Part shown: in pieces, positions 1 through 8,944 of the stretch
Position numbering within the stretch: the first letter of the stretch is position 1
Layout of the letters: the number at the start of each line of letters is the position of its first letter
DNA from: JAMXLO01 sp963776505
Lineage (GTDB): Bacteria; Pseudomonadota; Alphaproteobacteria; Acetobacterales; Acetobacteraceae
Direction: 5' to 3'
DNA length: 64,000 nt
NCBI GenBank assembly: GCA_963776505.1
Contig: CAVZNH010000050.1
Coordinates: 62,001-126,000, forward strand
Translations under genes and position numbers: made by a program
Notes under the pieces: generated by a model
Told to the model about the DNA's origin: nothing
The model's input: the letters and a program-made list of their open reading frames with translations, nothing else
Database searches by the model: none

Positions 1-270
1 AAGGCCACGGTGAACCTGGCGCAGCAATACGTGAACCTGCGCTATGACCCGCAGGTGATGATCATGCGCCTCGCCGAAATCGTCTGCCACGACAACTTCA
101 CCGAGATGCACGCCTTCAAGCACCACCAGGCGGTCATCGAGGAGTTCCACAACACGCGTGAGCCGTGGCGCTGGATGCATCTGGTCTGCGGTTGCCAGGC
201 TGCGGCGGTCTCGTACGGCAAGAACATGACGGTCTACGAGGACGCTTTGGAGCTGATGCACGCCGCGTAG
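1..270 (+). CDS. C-terminal part of an unrecognised protein (cut by window edge)
   Basis: The reading frame is open from the first base of the window, so the start lies outside; only the last 89 residues are visible. The fragment is rich in His, Met and aromatic residues, including an HHQ near the middle and two Cys in a CGC, and ends in a short helix-like stretch rich in Glu, Leu and Ala. I do not recognise a family from this tail. The GTG at position 10 is an internal Val codon rather than a convincing start. The gene runs convergently towards the next one and a perfect hairpin lies between them. Confidence 0.55.
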   Translation, partial: KATVNLAQQYVNLRYDPQVMIMRLAEIVCHDNFTEMHAFKHHQAVIEEFHNTREPWRWMHLVCGCQAAAVSYGKNMTVYEDALELMHAA

Positions 271-300
271 CCTGGGTAGGCGAGGCCTCGACAGTTGTGG

Positions 301-324
301 ATGCCGGGCCGGTGAGCCCGGCAT
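301..324. terminator. Hairpin between convergent genes
   Basis: A perfect 9-bp inverted repeat (ATGCCGGGC / GCCCGGCAT) with a 6-base loop lies between two convergent genes. It lacks a strong T-run on either side, so it could act as a weak bidirectional terminator or just as an mRNA 3' end stabiliser. Confidence 0.45.
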
Positions 325-341
325 TCACGTCTTTGGCGCCA

Positions 342-1001
342 TCAATAGAGCCACGGAACAAGTCTCCAGGTGCGCCGGCGGTAGCCATCGTATTGTTCGC
401 CGAACTCCGAGTGCAGCAGCGCCTCTTCGGCGCCCATGCGGGCGACAAGCGGCACGAGGTTGGCTGCCGCGAGCAGGACACCGATGGCTGACCGGAACGC
501 CAGCGCCCAGCCGAGGGAGAGGATCATCATTCCCAAATAGCTTGGGTTGCGGATGACACTGTAGATGCCGGTCGTGACCAGCGTGTGCCCGGGCTGGATG
601 GCGACCAGCCCGCTGAACCGGCGACCCAGGATGAAGACGGGCCAGATGCGCAGCGCGCCCCCGCCAGCGAACAGCACGACGCCCAGCCAGCGGACGGCGT
701 CGCCGTCGAACGTCCAGAAGTCCAGGCGGTCCGTCAGAGCGGGCACATAGGCCGCCAGCAGCCCGATCACGCCGAAGGCTGCAAGGACCCAGCGGTTGCT
801 GCGATCCTCACGCTCGCCCGGGCTGAGATTGCCGGCGCTGAGCAGTCCGACGACCACCATCACCAGTCCTGCGATCACCAGGACGGTCAGGGGTGGGTGG
901 GAGAAGAACGCGGCAAACCCGCCCCAGCCGAGGATGGCGAGGCCGAAAAAGGCAAGGCTCGACAGAGCTGAGATGAGCAGCACTCTGAGCGCTTGTGTCA
1001 T
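342..1001 (-). CDS. Isoprenylcysteine carboxyl methyltransferase (ICMT)-family integral membrane protein
   Basis: This 219-residue protein has about five hydrophobic segments, with helices near residues 5-30, 38-55, 70-88 and 100-120. The C-terminal third carries the ICMT/PEMT-type signature: G-x-x-S-V-I-R-N-P-S-Y-L-G at about 147-160, and a late Y-x-x-Y/W-R motif near the end. Family members methylate small or lipid substrates with S-adenosylmethionine at the membrane; bacterial homologues mostly have unknown substrates. The start is supported by a GAGGAG element 9 bases upstream. It is divergent from the kinase gene with about 80 bases between the starts, so the two may share a promoter region. 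Confidence 0.75.
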   Translation of the reverse strand: MTQALRVLLISALSSLAFFGLAILGWGGFAAFFSHPPLTVLVIAGLVMVVVGLLSAGNLSPGEREDRSNRWVLAAFGVIGLLAAYVPALTDRLDFWTFDGDAVRWLGVVLFAGGGALRIWPVFILGRRFSGLVAIQPGHTLVTTGIYSVIRNPSYLGMMILSLGWALAFRSAIGVLLAAANLVPLVARMGAEEALLHSEFGEQYDGYRRRTWRLVPWLY

Positions 1002-1081
1002 TGTCGTCTGGCTCCTCGTTTTTCGGAGATCGTTCCGGATACCAGTGGCGTCGTGCGTCAGCTTGCCGCAAGCTTCGGCAC

Positions 1082-3100
1082 ATGAGCGACGGGACTCGGA
1101 TAGAGCGCCGCATCGAGTCGGACGGGCCGTGGCCCAGCTTCGCGCTGCCGCATGGCACCGTCGTCAACGGCTATCGCATCGAGCGGGTCCTGGGCAGCGG
1201 TGGCTTCGGTGTCACCTATCTCGCGTTCGATCTGCTGCAGCAGCGCTTTGCAATCAAGGAGTACTACCCGCGGCAGTTCGCCACTCGCCAGCACATGACC
1301 GTGCAGCCCACCACGCGCGAGGATGCGAAGCTGTTCGAGGAATGCCGCGAGCGCTTCCTGCGCGAGGCGCAGGCCCTCGTCCATCTCGGTCGTGTCGCCG
1401 ACGCGAGCGACGGCATCGTCCGCGTGAAGACGTATTTCGAGGCTCTCGGCACCTGCTTCCTGGTGATGGACTACGTCGAGGGGAACAACCTCGCGGGCGT
1501 GTTTCGCGACGAGCCGGGCGGGCTTTCGCCGCCGCGCGTGCGGTCGCTGCTGACGCAGTTGCTGTCGAGCATCCGGGTGGTGCATCGGGCCGGTCTTGTG
1601 CATCGCGACATCAAGCCGGCCAACGTGATCCTGCGCGAGGATGATCGGCTGGTGCTGATCGATTTCGGTTCGACCCGCCAGGCGATGCCCACCGAGAACA
1701 CGAGCTTTACCCAGATCTACTCCGGCGGTTACGGACCACCTGAGCAGATGATTGGTCTGCGCCAGGGGGAGTTCTCCGACATCTACGCGATCGGGGCGGT
1801 GTGCTACCGGGCGATCGGCGGCAGCGTGGTGGACGCGTTGGCGCGACAGAACTCGCTGGCGGCGGGCCGACTGGACCCGCAGCCATCGGCCGTCTCGATT
1901 GGTGCGGGACGCTATCCCAGATCATTGCTGGCAGCGATTGATGCGGCACTCGCGGTCGATCCCGCGCAGCGGCCGCAGACTGCCGATGCGATGCTTGAAC
2001 TGCTCGGCCCTGATCAGCCGGTCGACATGCCGAGCGCCGGCACGGCGGGCCGGATGTCGCCGGCGGCGCCCCGTGCGCGACGTGGCGCGTGGGTCGCGGC
2101 GGTGGGGATGGCCGCCGTGGTGTTGGCAGGGGCCGCGTACTTAATGCTGAGCCGCCCTGTGGCGCCCCCCGCAGCGCCTGGTCCCGTCCCGGCGGAAATC
2201 GCGGCCGCACCCGATCAATCGCACGGTTTCCCCGACCAGCCACGCCCGCGCCAATGTCTCCCCACGCAGCCGCCGCCCCAGCAGGAAGCGATCGCGGTGC
2301 CGCCACCTCAACCCGTGCCCGCGCCGTCACCTCCGGCTCCGGTCGTGCCATCGCCGTTCGATCAAGCGGTGGATGGCGCCAAATCACTGCCTTGTTCTGT
2401 GCTGCGCCTGACCGCCGAGCGGGACGTCGTGCGCGCGTCGGGTTTCGCGTCGGCAGGGCAGGATCTGGATCGATTTCTGGCGGACCTGCGTAACGTGGGT
2501 CGCGTCGCCGATGACGTCACGCGCGTCGATCGCTCCGCCTGTCCCGTGCTGGCGACAGCGGCGCCGGTGGTCCGTGGGACATGGAATGGCGTGCCGCCTG
2601 TCCTCGCGGTCCGGCTCGATCAGCCGAACGTGGCGGCGGGCGGGCGTGTCGCAATTGGTGTCACGACGACGCTGGCGGCACTCTACCTCGATCTGTACGA
2701 CGGCGACGGTTCGGTGCGTCACCTGCTGCGCCCTGGCCAATCGGGCGCAACCGGGCGCAGAACCGTGGAGTGGACCGCCGCGTCGCCACCCGGCGCCCGC
2801 CTGATTGTTGCGTTCGGCGCAGCCACGCCGCTCGAACTGGGTCAGCGGCCGGAGATTGAACCGGCAGCGAACTATCTTGATGTGCTGCGGGTGCGGATCG
2901 ATGAGGCAAAGGCTCCGCTCGCCGCCGATCTGGCGATGGTCATCGTGCGTGCCGCCGAGCCCGCGGTTGTTAAACAGCCGCAACTTCATCCGGCCCCTGT
3001 GCGATCGCAAAAATGTGCCAATATCGTGAGCCGCGTCCAATTGGGGGAAACACTGTCCGATGCTGAACTCGCTGTCTTGCGGACCGAGTGCCGGTCCTGA
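1082..3100 (+). CDS. Membrane-anchored Ser/Thr protein kinase (Hanks type) with periplasmic C-terminal domain
   Basis: The N-terminal 290 residues form a complete kinase domain. The glycine loop GSGGFG is at 38-43, the ATP lysine is K59 (AIKEYYP), the catalytic loop HRDIKPAN at 174-181 carries D176, DFG is at 194-196, and a GGYGPPEQ stands where APE normally sits. One transmembrane helix follows at about 337-356, then a Pro-rich linker, then a region of about 240 residues that resembles DUF4384-type domains (Y-L-D-L-Y-D-G-D-G near the middle). The topology is therefore a cytoplasmic kinase with an extracytoplasmic sensor or binding domain. I chose the ATG at 1082 because the domain begins soon after; a longer frame upstream runs through the promoter region. 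Its 3' end overlaps the lipoprotein gene by 41 bases, which suggests coupled translation and a joint role. Confidence 0.88.
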   Translation: MSDGTRIERRIESDGPWPSFALPHGTVVNGYRIERVLGSGGFGVTYLAFDLLQQRFAIKEYYPRQFATRQHMTVQPTTREDAKLFEECRERFLREAQALVHLGRVADASDGIVRVKTYFEALGTCFLVMDYVEGNNLAGVFRDEPGGLSPPRVRSLLTQLLSSIRVVHRAGLVHRDIKPANVILREDDRLVLIDFGSTRQAMPTENTSFTQIYSGGYGPPEQMIGLRQGEFSDIYAIGAVCYRAIGGSVVDALARQNSLAAGRLDPQPSAVSIGAGRYPRSLLAAIDAALAVDPAQRPQTADAMLELLGPDQPVDMPSAGTAGRMSPAAPRARRGAWVAAVGMAAVVLAGAAYLMLSRPVAPPAAPGPVPAEIAAAPDQSHGFPDQPRPRQCLPTQPPPQQEAIAVPPPQPVPAPSPPAPVVPSPFDQAVDGAKSLPCSVLRLTAERDVVRASGFASAGQDLDRFLADLRNVGRVADDVTRVDRSACPVLATAAPVVRGTWNGVPPVLAVRLDQPNVAAGGRVAIGVTTTLAALYLDLYDGDGSVRHLLRPGQSGATGRRTVEWTAASPPGARLIVAFGAATPLELGQRPEIEPAANYLDVLRVRIDEAKAPLAADLAMVIVRAAEPAVVKQPQLHPAPVRSQKCANIVSRVQLGETLSDAELAVLRTECRS

Positions 3101-4334
3101 CCGTTCAACCGAGCCGGGCGCGCTGCGCCGCCGCTCGTGGTTGACCGTCGTCATCATGGCCGTGCTCGCTGGCTGTGCGCCGGCGGTTCAGGCTCCTCCG
3201 CCGGTCGCGGCGACGGCAGCACCACCGACGCCACCTCCGGTGCAGCCAGTGCCTCTACCTCAGGCGGTGCTGAATGCCGCCAGCGCAGTGTTCTCGAGCG
3301 CGCCCGTCAGCCCCAACCAGCGCCAGGTCGTGGTGATCGATCCGCTGGTCAATGGCGTGACCGGCGAGCAGTCGGTGGCGACGCAACAGATCCAGGAACA
3401 GATCATCGCGCTGGCGCGGTCGAAGTATCCGCAGTTCGATATCGAACCATTCTCCGCGGCGGTTGTCAGCAAGGGGCCCGACGTGATGGTCGGAACGTTC
3501 ACCCCGGTGAACGCGAAAGGCCAGACCGCCGGTACGCGCGAGGGGTACAGATTCTGTCTGGTCATGGTCGACCTGAGCGCGGGCAAGACGGTCGCCAAGG
3601 GTGTGGCGCGCGCTCGTCTGGACGGTGTCGATGCGACACCGATCGGCTTTTTCCGCGACAGCCCCGCCTGGACCAACGACGCCAGCGTAAAGAGCTATAT
3701 CGACACGTGCCAGGCCACGAAGGTCGGCGATCCGATCAGCAAGACCTACCTGAACGGCATCCTGACGGCGTCGCTCGTCAGCGAGGCGATCAATGCCTAT
3801 GACGCGAGCCGTTATCCTGAGGCGCTCGATCTCTACGCGACGGCGGAGAAGACGCCGGCCGGCAATCAGCTTCGGGTGTTCAACGGTCTCTATCTGACCA
3901 ACTGGAAACTTGGCCATCGTGATCAGGCGGAGGATGCATTCGGCCACGTGGTGGACTACGGGCTGGATAACAATGCGCTGGGGGTGAAGATCCTGTTTCG
4001 CCCGGGAACGACCTCGTTCGACACCGGACAAGAGACAACCGGGCCTTACGACATGTGGCTGCGGCAGATCGCAACGCACAGCGCGAGCCGGGGAGCCTGC
4101 CTTCAGGTCACCGGCAACAGCAGTCCGACGGGTTCCGCCGTGCTGAACGACCAGTTGTCGCAGTTGCGCGCCGAGTACGTGAAGGGCCGGCTGGAGACGG
4201 ATGCGCCAGGTCTGCAGGGTCATCTCATCGCCACGGGCGTCGGATCGAAGAGCAACCTTATCGGCACCGGGGCGGATGATCTGTCTGACGCGCTGGACCG
4301 CAGGGTCGAGTTCAAGGTGATCCCGAGCTGCTGA
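3060..4334 (+). CDS. Lipoprotein with C-terminal OmpA-like domain
   Basis: The protein has 424 residues. A basic stretch and hydrophobic core end in a lipobox L-A-G-C with the lipidated Cys at about residue 39, followed by a Pro/Ala-rich linker. The middle region (about 80-230) is of unknown fold, with a tetratricopeptide-like stretch at 235-290. The last 95 residues resemble the OmpA/MotB peptidoglycan-binding fold (Q-L-S-Q-L-R-A-E-Y-V, ending with R-R-V-E-F). Family knowledge places such proteins at the outer membrane or peptidoglycan. The start overlaps the kinase gene; an inner ATG at 3156 would leave too short a signal. The pairing suggests an envelope partner for the kinase, which is an inference. 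Confidence 0.78.
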   Translation: MLNSLSCGPSAGPDRSTEPGALRRRSWLTVVIMAVLAGCAPAVQAPPPVAATAAPPTPPPVQPVPLPQAVLNAASAVFSSAPVSPNQRQVVVIDPLVNGVTGEQSVATQQIQEQIIALARSKYPQFDIEPFSAAVVSKGPDVMVGTFTPVNAKGQTAGTREGYRFCLVMVDLSAGKTVAKGVARARLDGVDATPIGFFRDSPAWTNDASVKSYIDTCQATKVGDPISKTYLNGILTASLVSEAINAYDASRYPEALDLYATAEKTPAGNQLRVFNGLYLTNWKLGHRDQAEDAFGHVVDYGLDNNALGVKILFRPGTTSFDTGQETTGPYDMWLRQIATHSASRGACLQVTGNSSPTGSAVLNDQLSQLRAEYVKGRLETDAPGLQGHLIATGVGSKSNLIGTGADDLSDALDRRVEFKVIPSC

Positions 4335-4466
4335 GCGGGTTTGCTTGCATGCCCTCGGCGGCGCACCATCCCGGTGCAATGCCCTGGCGGACTTTGTTTA
4401 AGCAGAGGCACGCTGGCCGCGGGAGAGCATCGAGCCGCGCACGATTGCCTTTCATTCGGAGTGACC

Positions 4467-5210
4467 ATGCGTGGACTGAGCGGCAGACGGGTGATCCTGA
4501 CTGGCGGTGCGAGCGGCATCGGGCGGGCCGCCGCGCTGCGCCTGGCTGCGGAAGGCTGCGTGCTGGGGATCTTCGATCTCGACGAAGCCGGCGCGCAGGA
4601 GACTGCCGCACAGTGCGCGGACGCGCAGGCCTATCGCGTCGATATCACCGACCGCGATCAGATCGTCGCCGCGGTGGCGGGGTTCGAGGCGGCGTTAGGC
4701 CCGGTGCAGGGTTTGGCGAATGTCGCGGGATGGGACACGCCAATCGCCTTCCTCGATACCGACCGGGCGCTGTGGGACAAGGTGGTGCAGATCAATCTGT
4801 ACGGCGCGCTGAACATGCACCACGTCATCGCACGCGGTATGGCGGAGCGCGGCTTCGGGCGCGTGGTGAGTGTGGCGTCGGACGCGGGGCGGGTAGGTTC
4901 GTCAGGCGAGGCGGTGTACGCGGCGTGCAAGGGCGGCATCATCGCCTTCACCAAGACGCTGGCGCGCGAGCTTGCACGCAAGGGCGTCACGCTGAACGTG
5001 GTGTGCCCCGGCCCGACGGACACGCCGCTGTTCGAGAACTTCCGTGCGGCGTCGCCCTCGATCGGCGATGCACTGGCTCGCGCCATTCCGTTGCGGCGAC
5101 TGGGGAAGGCGAATGATTATGCCGGGATAATCGCGTTCCTGCTGTCCGACGACGCGGAGTACATGACGGGCCAGACGATCAGCGTGTCTGGCGGACTGAC
5201 GATGGTGTAG
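4467..5210 (+). CDS. SDR-family NAD(P)-dependent oxidoreductase
   Basis: The protein is 247 residues, the usual length for classical SDRs. The cofactor motif TGGASGIG is at 12-19, D-L-D near 37-39 suggests NAD preference, and the catalytic Tyr/Lys pair is Y151/K155 (VYAACK). The C-terminal T-G-Q-T-I-S-V-S-G-G is typical of the 3-hydroxyacyl-CoA and 2-hydroxycyclohexanecarboxyl-CoA dehydrogenase subgroup; the exact substrate cannot be read from sequence. A GGAGTG element precedes the chosen ATG at 4467; the upstream in-frame extension has no domain content. Confidence 0.82.
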   Translation: MRGLSGRRVILTGGASGIGRAAALRLAAEGCVLGIFDLDEAGAQETAAQCADAQAYRVDITDRDQIVAAVAGFEAALGPVQGLANVAGWDTPIAFLDTDRALWDKVVQINLYGALNMHHVIARGMAERGFGRVVSVASDAGRVGSSGEAVYAACKGGIIAFTKTLARELARKGVTLNVVCPGPTDTPLFENFRAASPSIGDALARAIPLRRLGKANDYAGIIAFLLSDDAEYMTGQTISVSGGLTMV

Positions 5211-5261
5211 TCCGCGACGTGAGGACCGTGATTGCAAGGAGCACAGCGACCTGCATGACGG

Positions 5262-5645
5262 TCATAACGACAATATCTTCCAGCTGCCGTCGCCTGTTTT
5301 GCACCAATTGAGAACCGTTGTACTTGCTTGAGAAGTCGTCGCCATCGGGACTGTCTCATATGACAAGGTGTGACAGAGCATGGACTCCCGATGAAATGTC
5401 TTCGTCACGCTGATTGTCCCATGGGAGCCGCTCTGAGCGTTTCGCCAGCTCGCAGTCGCCCCATTGGCGAGATGGGGTCGCCGCAAAAGACCGTTCGCCG
5501 CATCGACCAACATCGCAAAGTCATCATTGTTCAATGAAACCCCATCGGCGCCAATTGTATAGAACGGGGTCAGTTGGGCGCTTGCCGTGTGCGTCAGCGC
5601 CATGCTCAGGCAGGCAACCACTACCAACCGCGAAATATGTGCCAT
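5262..5645 (-). CDS. Secreted protein similar to RT0821/Lpp0805-type surface proteins
   Basis: This 127-residue protein has a signal peptide (positive start, hydrophobic core, A-S-A cleavage region near residue 23). The mature part has the small-domain pattern of the family: a W-x-N-x-x-S-G-x-x-G-x-I-x-V-T-K-T-F segment, a Cys in C-H-T-L-S-Y, and a terminal W-C-K-T-G-D-G-S-W-K-I. The last block matches the usual C-x-x-x-D-G-x-W ending. Function is unknown; homologues are short exported proteins. I chose 5645 over the ATG at 5654 because GAGG lies about 8 bases upstream of it, whereas it abuts the other. Codon bias is weaker than in neighbours. Confidence 0.6.
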   Translation of the reverse strand: MAHISRLVVVACLSMALTHTASAQLTPFYTIGADGVSLNNDDFAMLVDAANGLLRRPHLANGATASWRNAQSGSHGTISVTKTFHRESMLCHTLSYETVPMATTSQASTTVLNWCKTGDGSWKILSL

Positions 5646-5840
5646 TGGTGCCATCCTCAGAACAACCGGGTAGCGTGATGTTGCCGCCTCAGCCCGTCGA
5701 GACTGAACTGTGCGGACATTACGACAGGACGACAATGTCATCATTTCGAGAACCATTTGGACAGAGGACACGGCGCTACTATCTCCCGATCATGGTGCAC
5801 ACATTGGTCCAGATCAAACCGGGGCCGGAGTGTAGCCTAA

Positions 5841-6602
5841 CTAGTCGAGCCCGATGCGGCGGCGGAAATCGTCGTCGCGCAGGGAGAACTCCTTGCCGGC
5901 AAGATCGTCCGCCTCCTTGGTGCACAGAAACACGATGGCACGCGCGGGATGCGCAACCGGCGTAAGCTGCTCGCGCGGGATCTTGCTGATCATGTTGATG
6001 CCCGAGGCGCGGATCGTCACCTGCATGTCGGTATCCGTCGTGCCGGGCTGGAAGCCGAACACGCGGATGCCGGCGCTGCTATGCTCCAGGTCGATCGCGC
6101 GTGTCAGCATTGCGAGGCCGGCCTTGCCGGTGCAATAGGCGCTCCAGCCTTCCAGCGGCCGCAGCGCGGCGCCGGACGACACGTTGATGATGTCGCCGCG
6201 GCCGCGTGCGATCATGCCGGGCAGGACAGCGCGGATGGCATAGTAAGCTCCGATCAAATTGATCTCGATGCTGCGCGCCCACTCGGTGGGATCGGCCTCG
6301 GCGACCATGCTGATCGGCTCGATGACACCGGCGTTGTTCACCAGCACATCAGGCGGACCGAAACGCTGCGTGGTTTCCTCCACCAGGCGCTGGCACGCGG
6401 CATAGTCCGACACATCGCAGGCAATTGCCGTCGCATTGCCGCCGGCTACGCTGATTTGCCGCGCGTTCGTCTCCGCCTGCGCGATGGTGCGCGCCGCAAG
6501 CACAACCGACGCACCCGCCTCCCCCAGCGCAAGTGCCGCGGCCGCACCGATGCCTCGGCTCGCGCCCGTTACGATTGCAACTTTTCCGGTGAGAGCTGGC
6601 AT
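5841..6602 (-). CDS. SDR-family oxidoreductase
   Basis: The protein has 253 residues. TGASRGIG is at 12-19, NNAGV at about 90, and the catalytic Y-x-x-x-K lies in S-A-Y-C-T-G-K. Instead of the standard glycine-rich ending it finishes with a D-D-D-F-R-R-R-I basic/acidic tail, as in a subgroup of SDRs of unknown substrate. It is transcribed divergently from the catabolic block that begins at 6713, about 110 bases away, and may be a redox step in the same pathway or unrelated. The start is at the first Met before the Rossmann strand; upstream sequence in frame is not conserved-looking. Confidence 0.82.
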   Translation of the reverse strand: MPALTGKVAIVTGASRGIGAAAALALGEAGASVVLAARTIAQAETNARQISVAGGNATAIACDVSDYAACQRLVEETTQRFGPPDVLVNNAGVIEPISMVAEADPTEWARSIEINLIGAYYAIRAVLPGMIARGRGDIINVSSGAALRPLEGWSAYCTGKAGLAMLTRAIDLEHSSAGIRVFGFQPGTTDTDMQVTIRASGINMISKIPREQLTPVAHPARAIVFLCTKEADDLAGKEFSLRDDDFRRRIGLD

Positions 6603-6712
6603 CGCCGAACCTCCGCTTGTTATCGCCGTTCTTATGGCACACCCGGACAATTGGACAAGCGAGGCTACTGGCGAGTATCCTCCGCGAGATGCAAGTGCCG
6701 GAGGGGGGCCTG

Positions 6713-7498
6713 ATGCCAAGCAGCGTGACCTGGAAAGAAAGCGCGATGACGATCGCCGGGGGCAATGTGCACGTGATGCGCGGAGGCAGCGGGCGACCGG
6801 TGCTTGTGCTGCATCACGATATCGGCACGGTCGATCGTCTGCCGTTCTACGATGCGCTGGCGCAGAACTTCGACGTGGTGGTGCCGCACCATCCCGGTTG
6901 GGGCAAGTCGGAGCGGCCGCAATGGCTGCGCAGCGTGCGCGACATCGCCGCTATTCATAGCTGGCTGCTGAGCGAGCTCGGGCTGAGCGACGCTTCGCTG
7001 GTCGGGCTGGGTTTCGGCGGCTGGATCGCGGCCGAGATGGCCAGCCAGTCGCCCACCGCTTATCGCAAGCTGGTGCTGGTCGGCGCGATGGGCATCAATC
7101 CGCCAGGCGGCTACATCGCCGACCAGGCGATCGTGTCGTATATCGACTATCCGAAGGCGGGGTTTCACGACGAGGCCGCATTCGCGCGCGTCTATGGCGA
7201 TGTGACAACGGATCAGCTCGAGCAGTGGGACATCTGCCGCGAGATGGTGTTCCGTACCGCCTGGAAGCCGTACATGTACAGCCAGACGCTGCCGCATCTG
7301 CTGGGCGGCGTGAAGGCGCCGGCGCTGGTGGTGTGGGGCGACGATGACCGGCACGTACCGAAGAGCGCGGGCGATGCCTATGTGAAGGCGCTGCGCAATG
7401 CGCGGCTGGAAACGGTGGCCGGCTGCGGGCACTATGTGGACATGGAGAAGCCAGATGAGCTGGCCAGGCTCGTCTCGGCATTCGTCAACGCAAACTGA
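6713..7498 (+). CDS. Alpha/beta-hydrolase-fold protein lacking the nucleophile
   Basis: The 261-residue protein has the fold's landmarks: an oxyanion-side L-H-H-D-I-G near 35, an acid-type strand V-V-W-G-D-D-D near 210, and a late histidine in G-C-G-H-Y-V near 243. At the nucleophile elbow the sequence reads V-G-L-G-F-G-G-W, so the residue that should be Ser, Cys or Asp is Gly. The codons are unambiguous (GGG CTG GGT TTC GGC). It is therefore either non-hydrolytic, a C-C-bond or cofactor-free oxygenase-like variant, or a binding protein. GGAGG lies 8 bases before the start. It is followed 12 bases later by a flavin-dependent oxidoreductase gene, so it probably handles the same substrate. Confidence 0.82.
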   Translation: MPSSVTWKESAMTIAGGNVHVMRGGSGRPVLVLHHDIGTVDRLPFYDALAQNFDVVVPHHPGWGKSERPQWLRSVRDIAAIHSWLLSELGLSDASLVGLGFGGWIAAEMASQSPTAYRKLVLVGAMGINPPGGYIADQAIVSYIDYPKAGFHDEAAFARVYGDVTTDQLEQWDICREMVFRTAWKPYMYSQTLPHLLGGVKAPALVVWGDDDRHVPKSAGDAYVKALRNARLETVAGCGHYVDMEKPDELARLVSAFVNAN

Positions 7499-7510
7499 AG
7501 GGAGCACGCC

Positions 7511-8753
7511 ATGCACCTGATGTATTTCACCGAACAGCCGATGGCCGCCTACGATGCGAAGGAGGGGCTGAAATACGGCGCGACCGCGCTGACCTTCTCC
7601 AACAGCCACTACGATCCGGTGCAGGCCAGCCGGCTGTACAACGAGTATCTCGAAGAATACATCATGGCCGACGAGTGGGGCGTCGACGGCATCATGCTGA
7701 ACGAGCACCACAATGCGCCGTTCTGCATGCAGGCCCGGACCAACATGTTCGGCGCGATCCTCGCCGCGGTGACGAAGCGCGCGAAGATCGTCTTCCTCGG
7801 CAATCCCGCTGCCGCTGTCGGACAATCCGGTGCAGCTCGCGGAAGAGATCGCGATGATCGACATGGTCTCGAAAGGCCGTGTGGTGTCGGGCTTCGTGCG
7901 CGGCGGCGGGCAGGAGCAGTTGGCCAACGGGGTCAATCCGGCGTACAACCGCGAACGCTTCGTCGAGGCGCACGACCTGATCCAGAAGACCTGGACGACG
8001 CCGGGGCCGTTCCGCTGGGAAGGCACGCACTACCAGCATCGCGTGGTGAACCCGTGGGCCATACCGTTCCAGAAGCCGTATCCACGGGTGTGGATACCAG
8101 GTGTGCTGTCCCGCGAGACGGTGATCTGGACCGCACAGCAGCGCTATCCGTACATCGCGTTGAACACCGCGATCGATGCGACGAAGACGATCTGGGACAC
8201 GTATTCAAAAGCGGCGGCCGAGGTCGGCTACACCGCCGGCCCGGAGAACTTCGGCTACCTGATCCGCGTGCATGTGCAGGACACCGAAGAGAAGGCACTG
8301 CAGAACGCGCGGCAGTTCATGTGGATGCAGGGCGAGTTCACCGGCCTCGCGCATCCCGTGTGGGCCAATCCGTCGGGCTACTTCTCACCGTCCGGTCGGC
8401 GCGGCTTCGTCGAGTTCGCGGTTGGGCGCGCCAAGAACCCGCGCGGTCAGCCGACATTCGAGGAGCAGGTCGCCGACACCATGATCGTCGCCGGCACGCC
8501 CGACCAGGTGATCGAGCGGCTGAAGTATCTGATCGAGCACACGCGTCCCGGCATCATGGGCTTGTGGGGCAACGATGGGACGGTGTCGGCCACCGACCGC
8601 CGCCGCTGCATCGAGCTGCTGGTGAAGGAGGTGATGCCGGCGGTGCGCGAGCACGGCAAGTCGCTGGGTCTGAAGGACCCGTGGGAGGCGAATGCGCCGG
8701 TGCACCTGCGGTACTCGACCGACATCCCGGTGCAGAAGGCGGCGGCGGAGTAG
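7511..8753 (+). pseudogene. LLM-class flavin-dependent oxidoreductase (luciferase-like), one frameshift
   Basis: Read as one gene it encodes about 413 residues of the bacterial-luciferase-like monooxygenase fold. The N-terminal part (H-L-M-Y-F-T-E-Q, D-G-I-M-L-N-E-H-H-N) and the C-terminal part (S-G-F-V-R-G-G-G-Q-E) lie in different frames. An extra G at about 7808 breaks the expected G-N-P-L-P-L-S-D-N-P; removing it restores a continuous, family-like sequence. No other decay is visible, so an error in the sequence is likely. Such enzymes use reduced FMN and oxygen to oxidise a small organic substrate. GGAG lies 8 bases before the ATG, and the gene follows the hydrolase-fold gene directly. 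Confidence 0.8.
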
Positions 8754-8815
8754 AACTCGGCTCCAGTAGAAGATGACGGTCCAGTAGCTTGGCCGTGAAT
8801 CGCTGCTTCGCTTGT

Positions 8816-8840
8816 CGTGGCCGGCCTCGCGCCGGCCACG
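8816..8840. terminator. GC-rich hairpin between the two flavoenzyme genes
   Basis: A perfect 10-bp stem (CGTGGCCGGC / GCCGGCCACG) with a 5-base loop lies in the 190-base gap between the two oxidoreductase genes. There is no T-run, so it may be a processing or stabilising hairpin that sets relative expression instead of a full terminator. Confidence 0.4.
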
Positions 8841-8944
8841 CTGCATGTCTGCCGCATGCATAAAGACACGGCCGCGAATGATCTCGGCAACGGCCAGCTA
8901 ATGGATGGCGGACTGCGCCGCTACCAGTTCTGAAAGGACACGCC

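Noticed and set aside
42..491. Short overlapping frames around the first gene
   Set aside because: They are shadows of the partial gene and of the ICMT-like gene in other frames.
7808..7830. Programmed ribosomal frameshifting in the LLM gene
   Set aside because: There is no slippery heptamer or downstream pseudoknot, and the same type of one-base break occurs across many unrelated genes.
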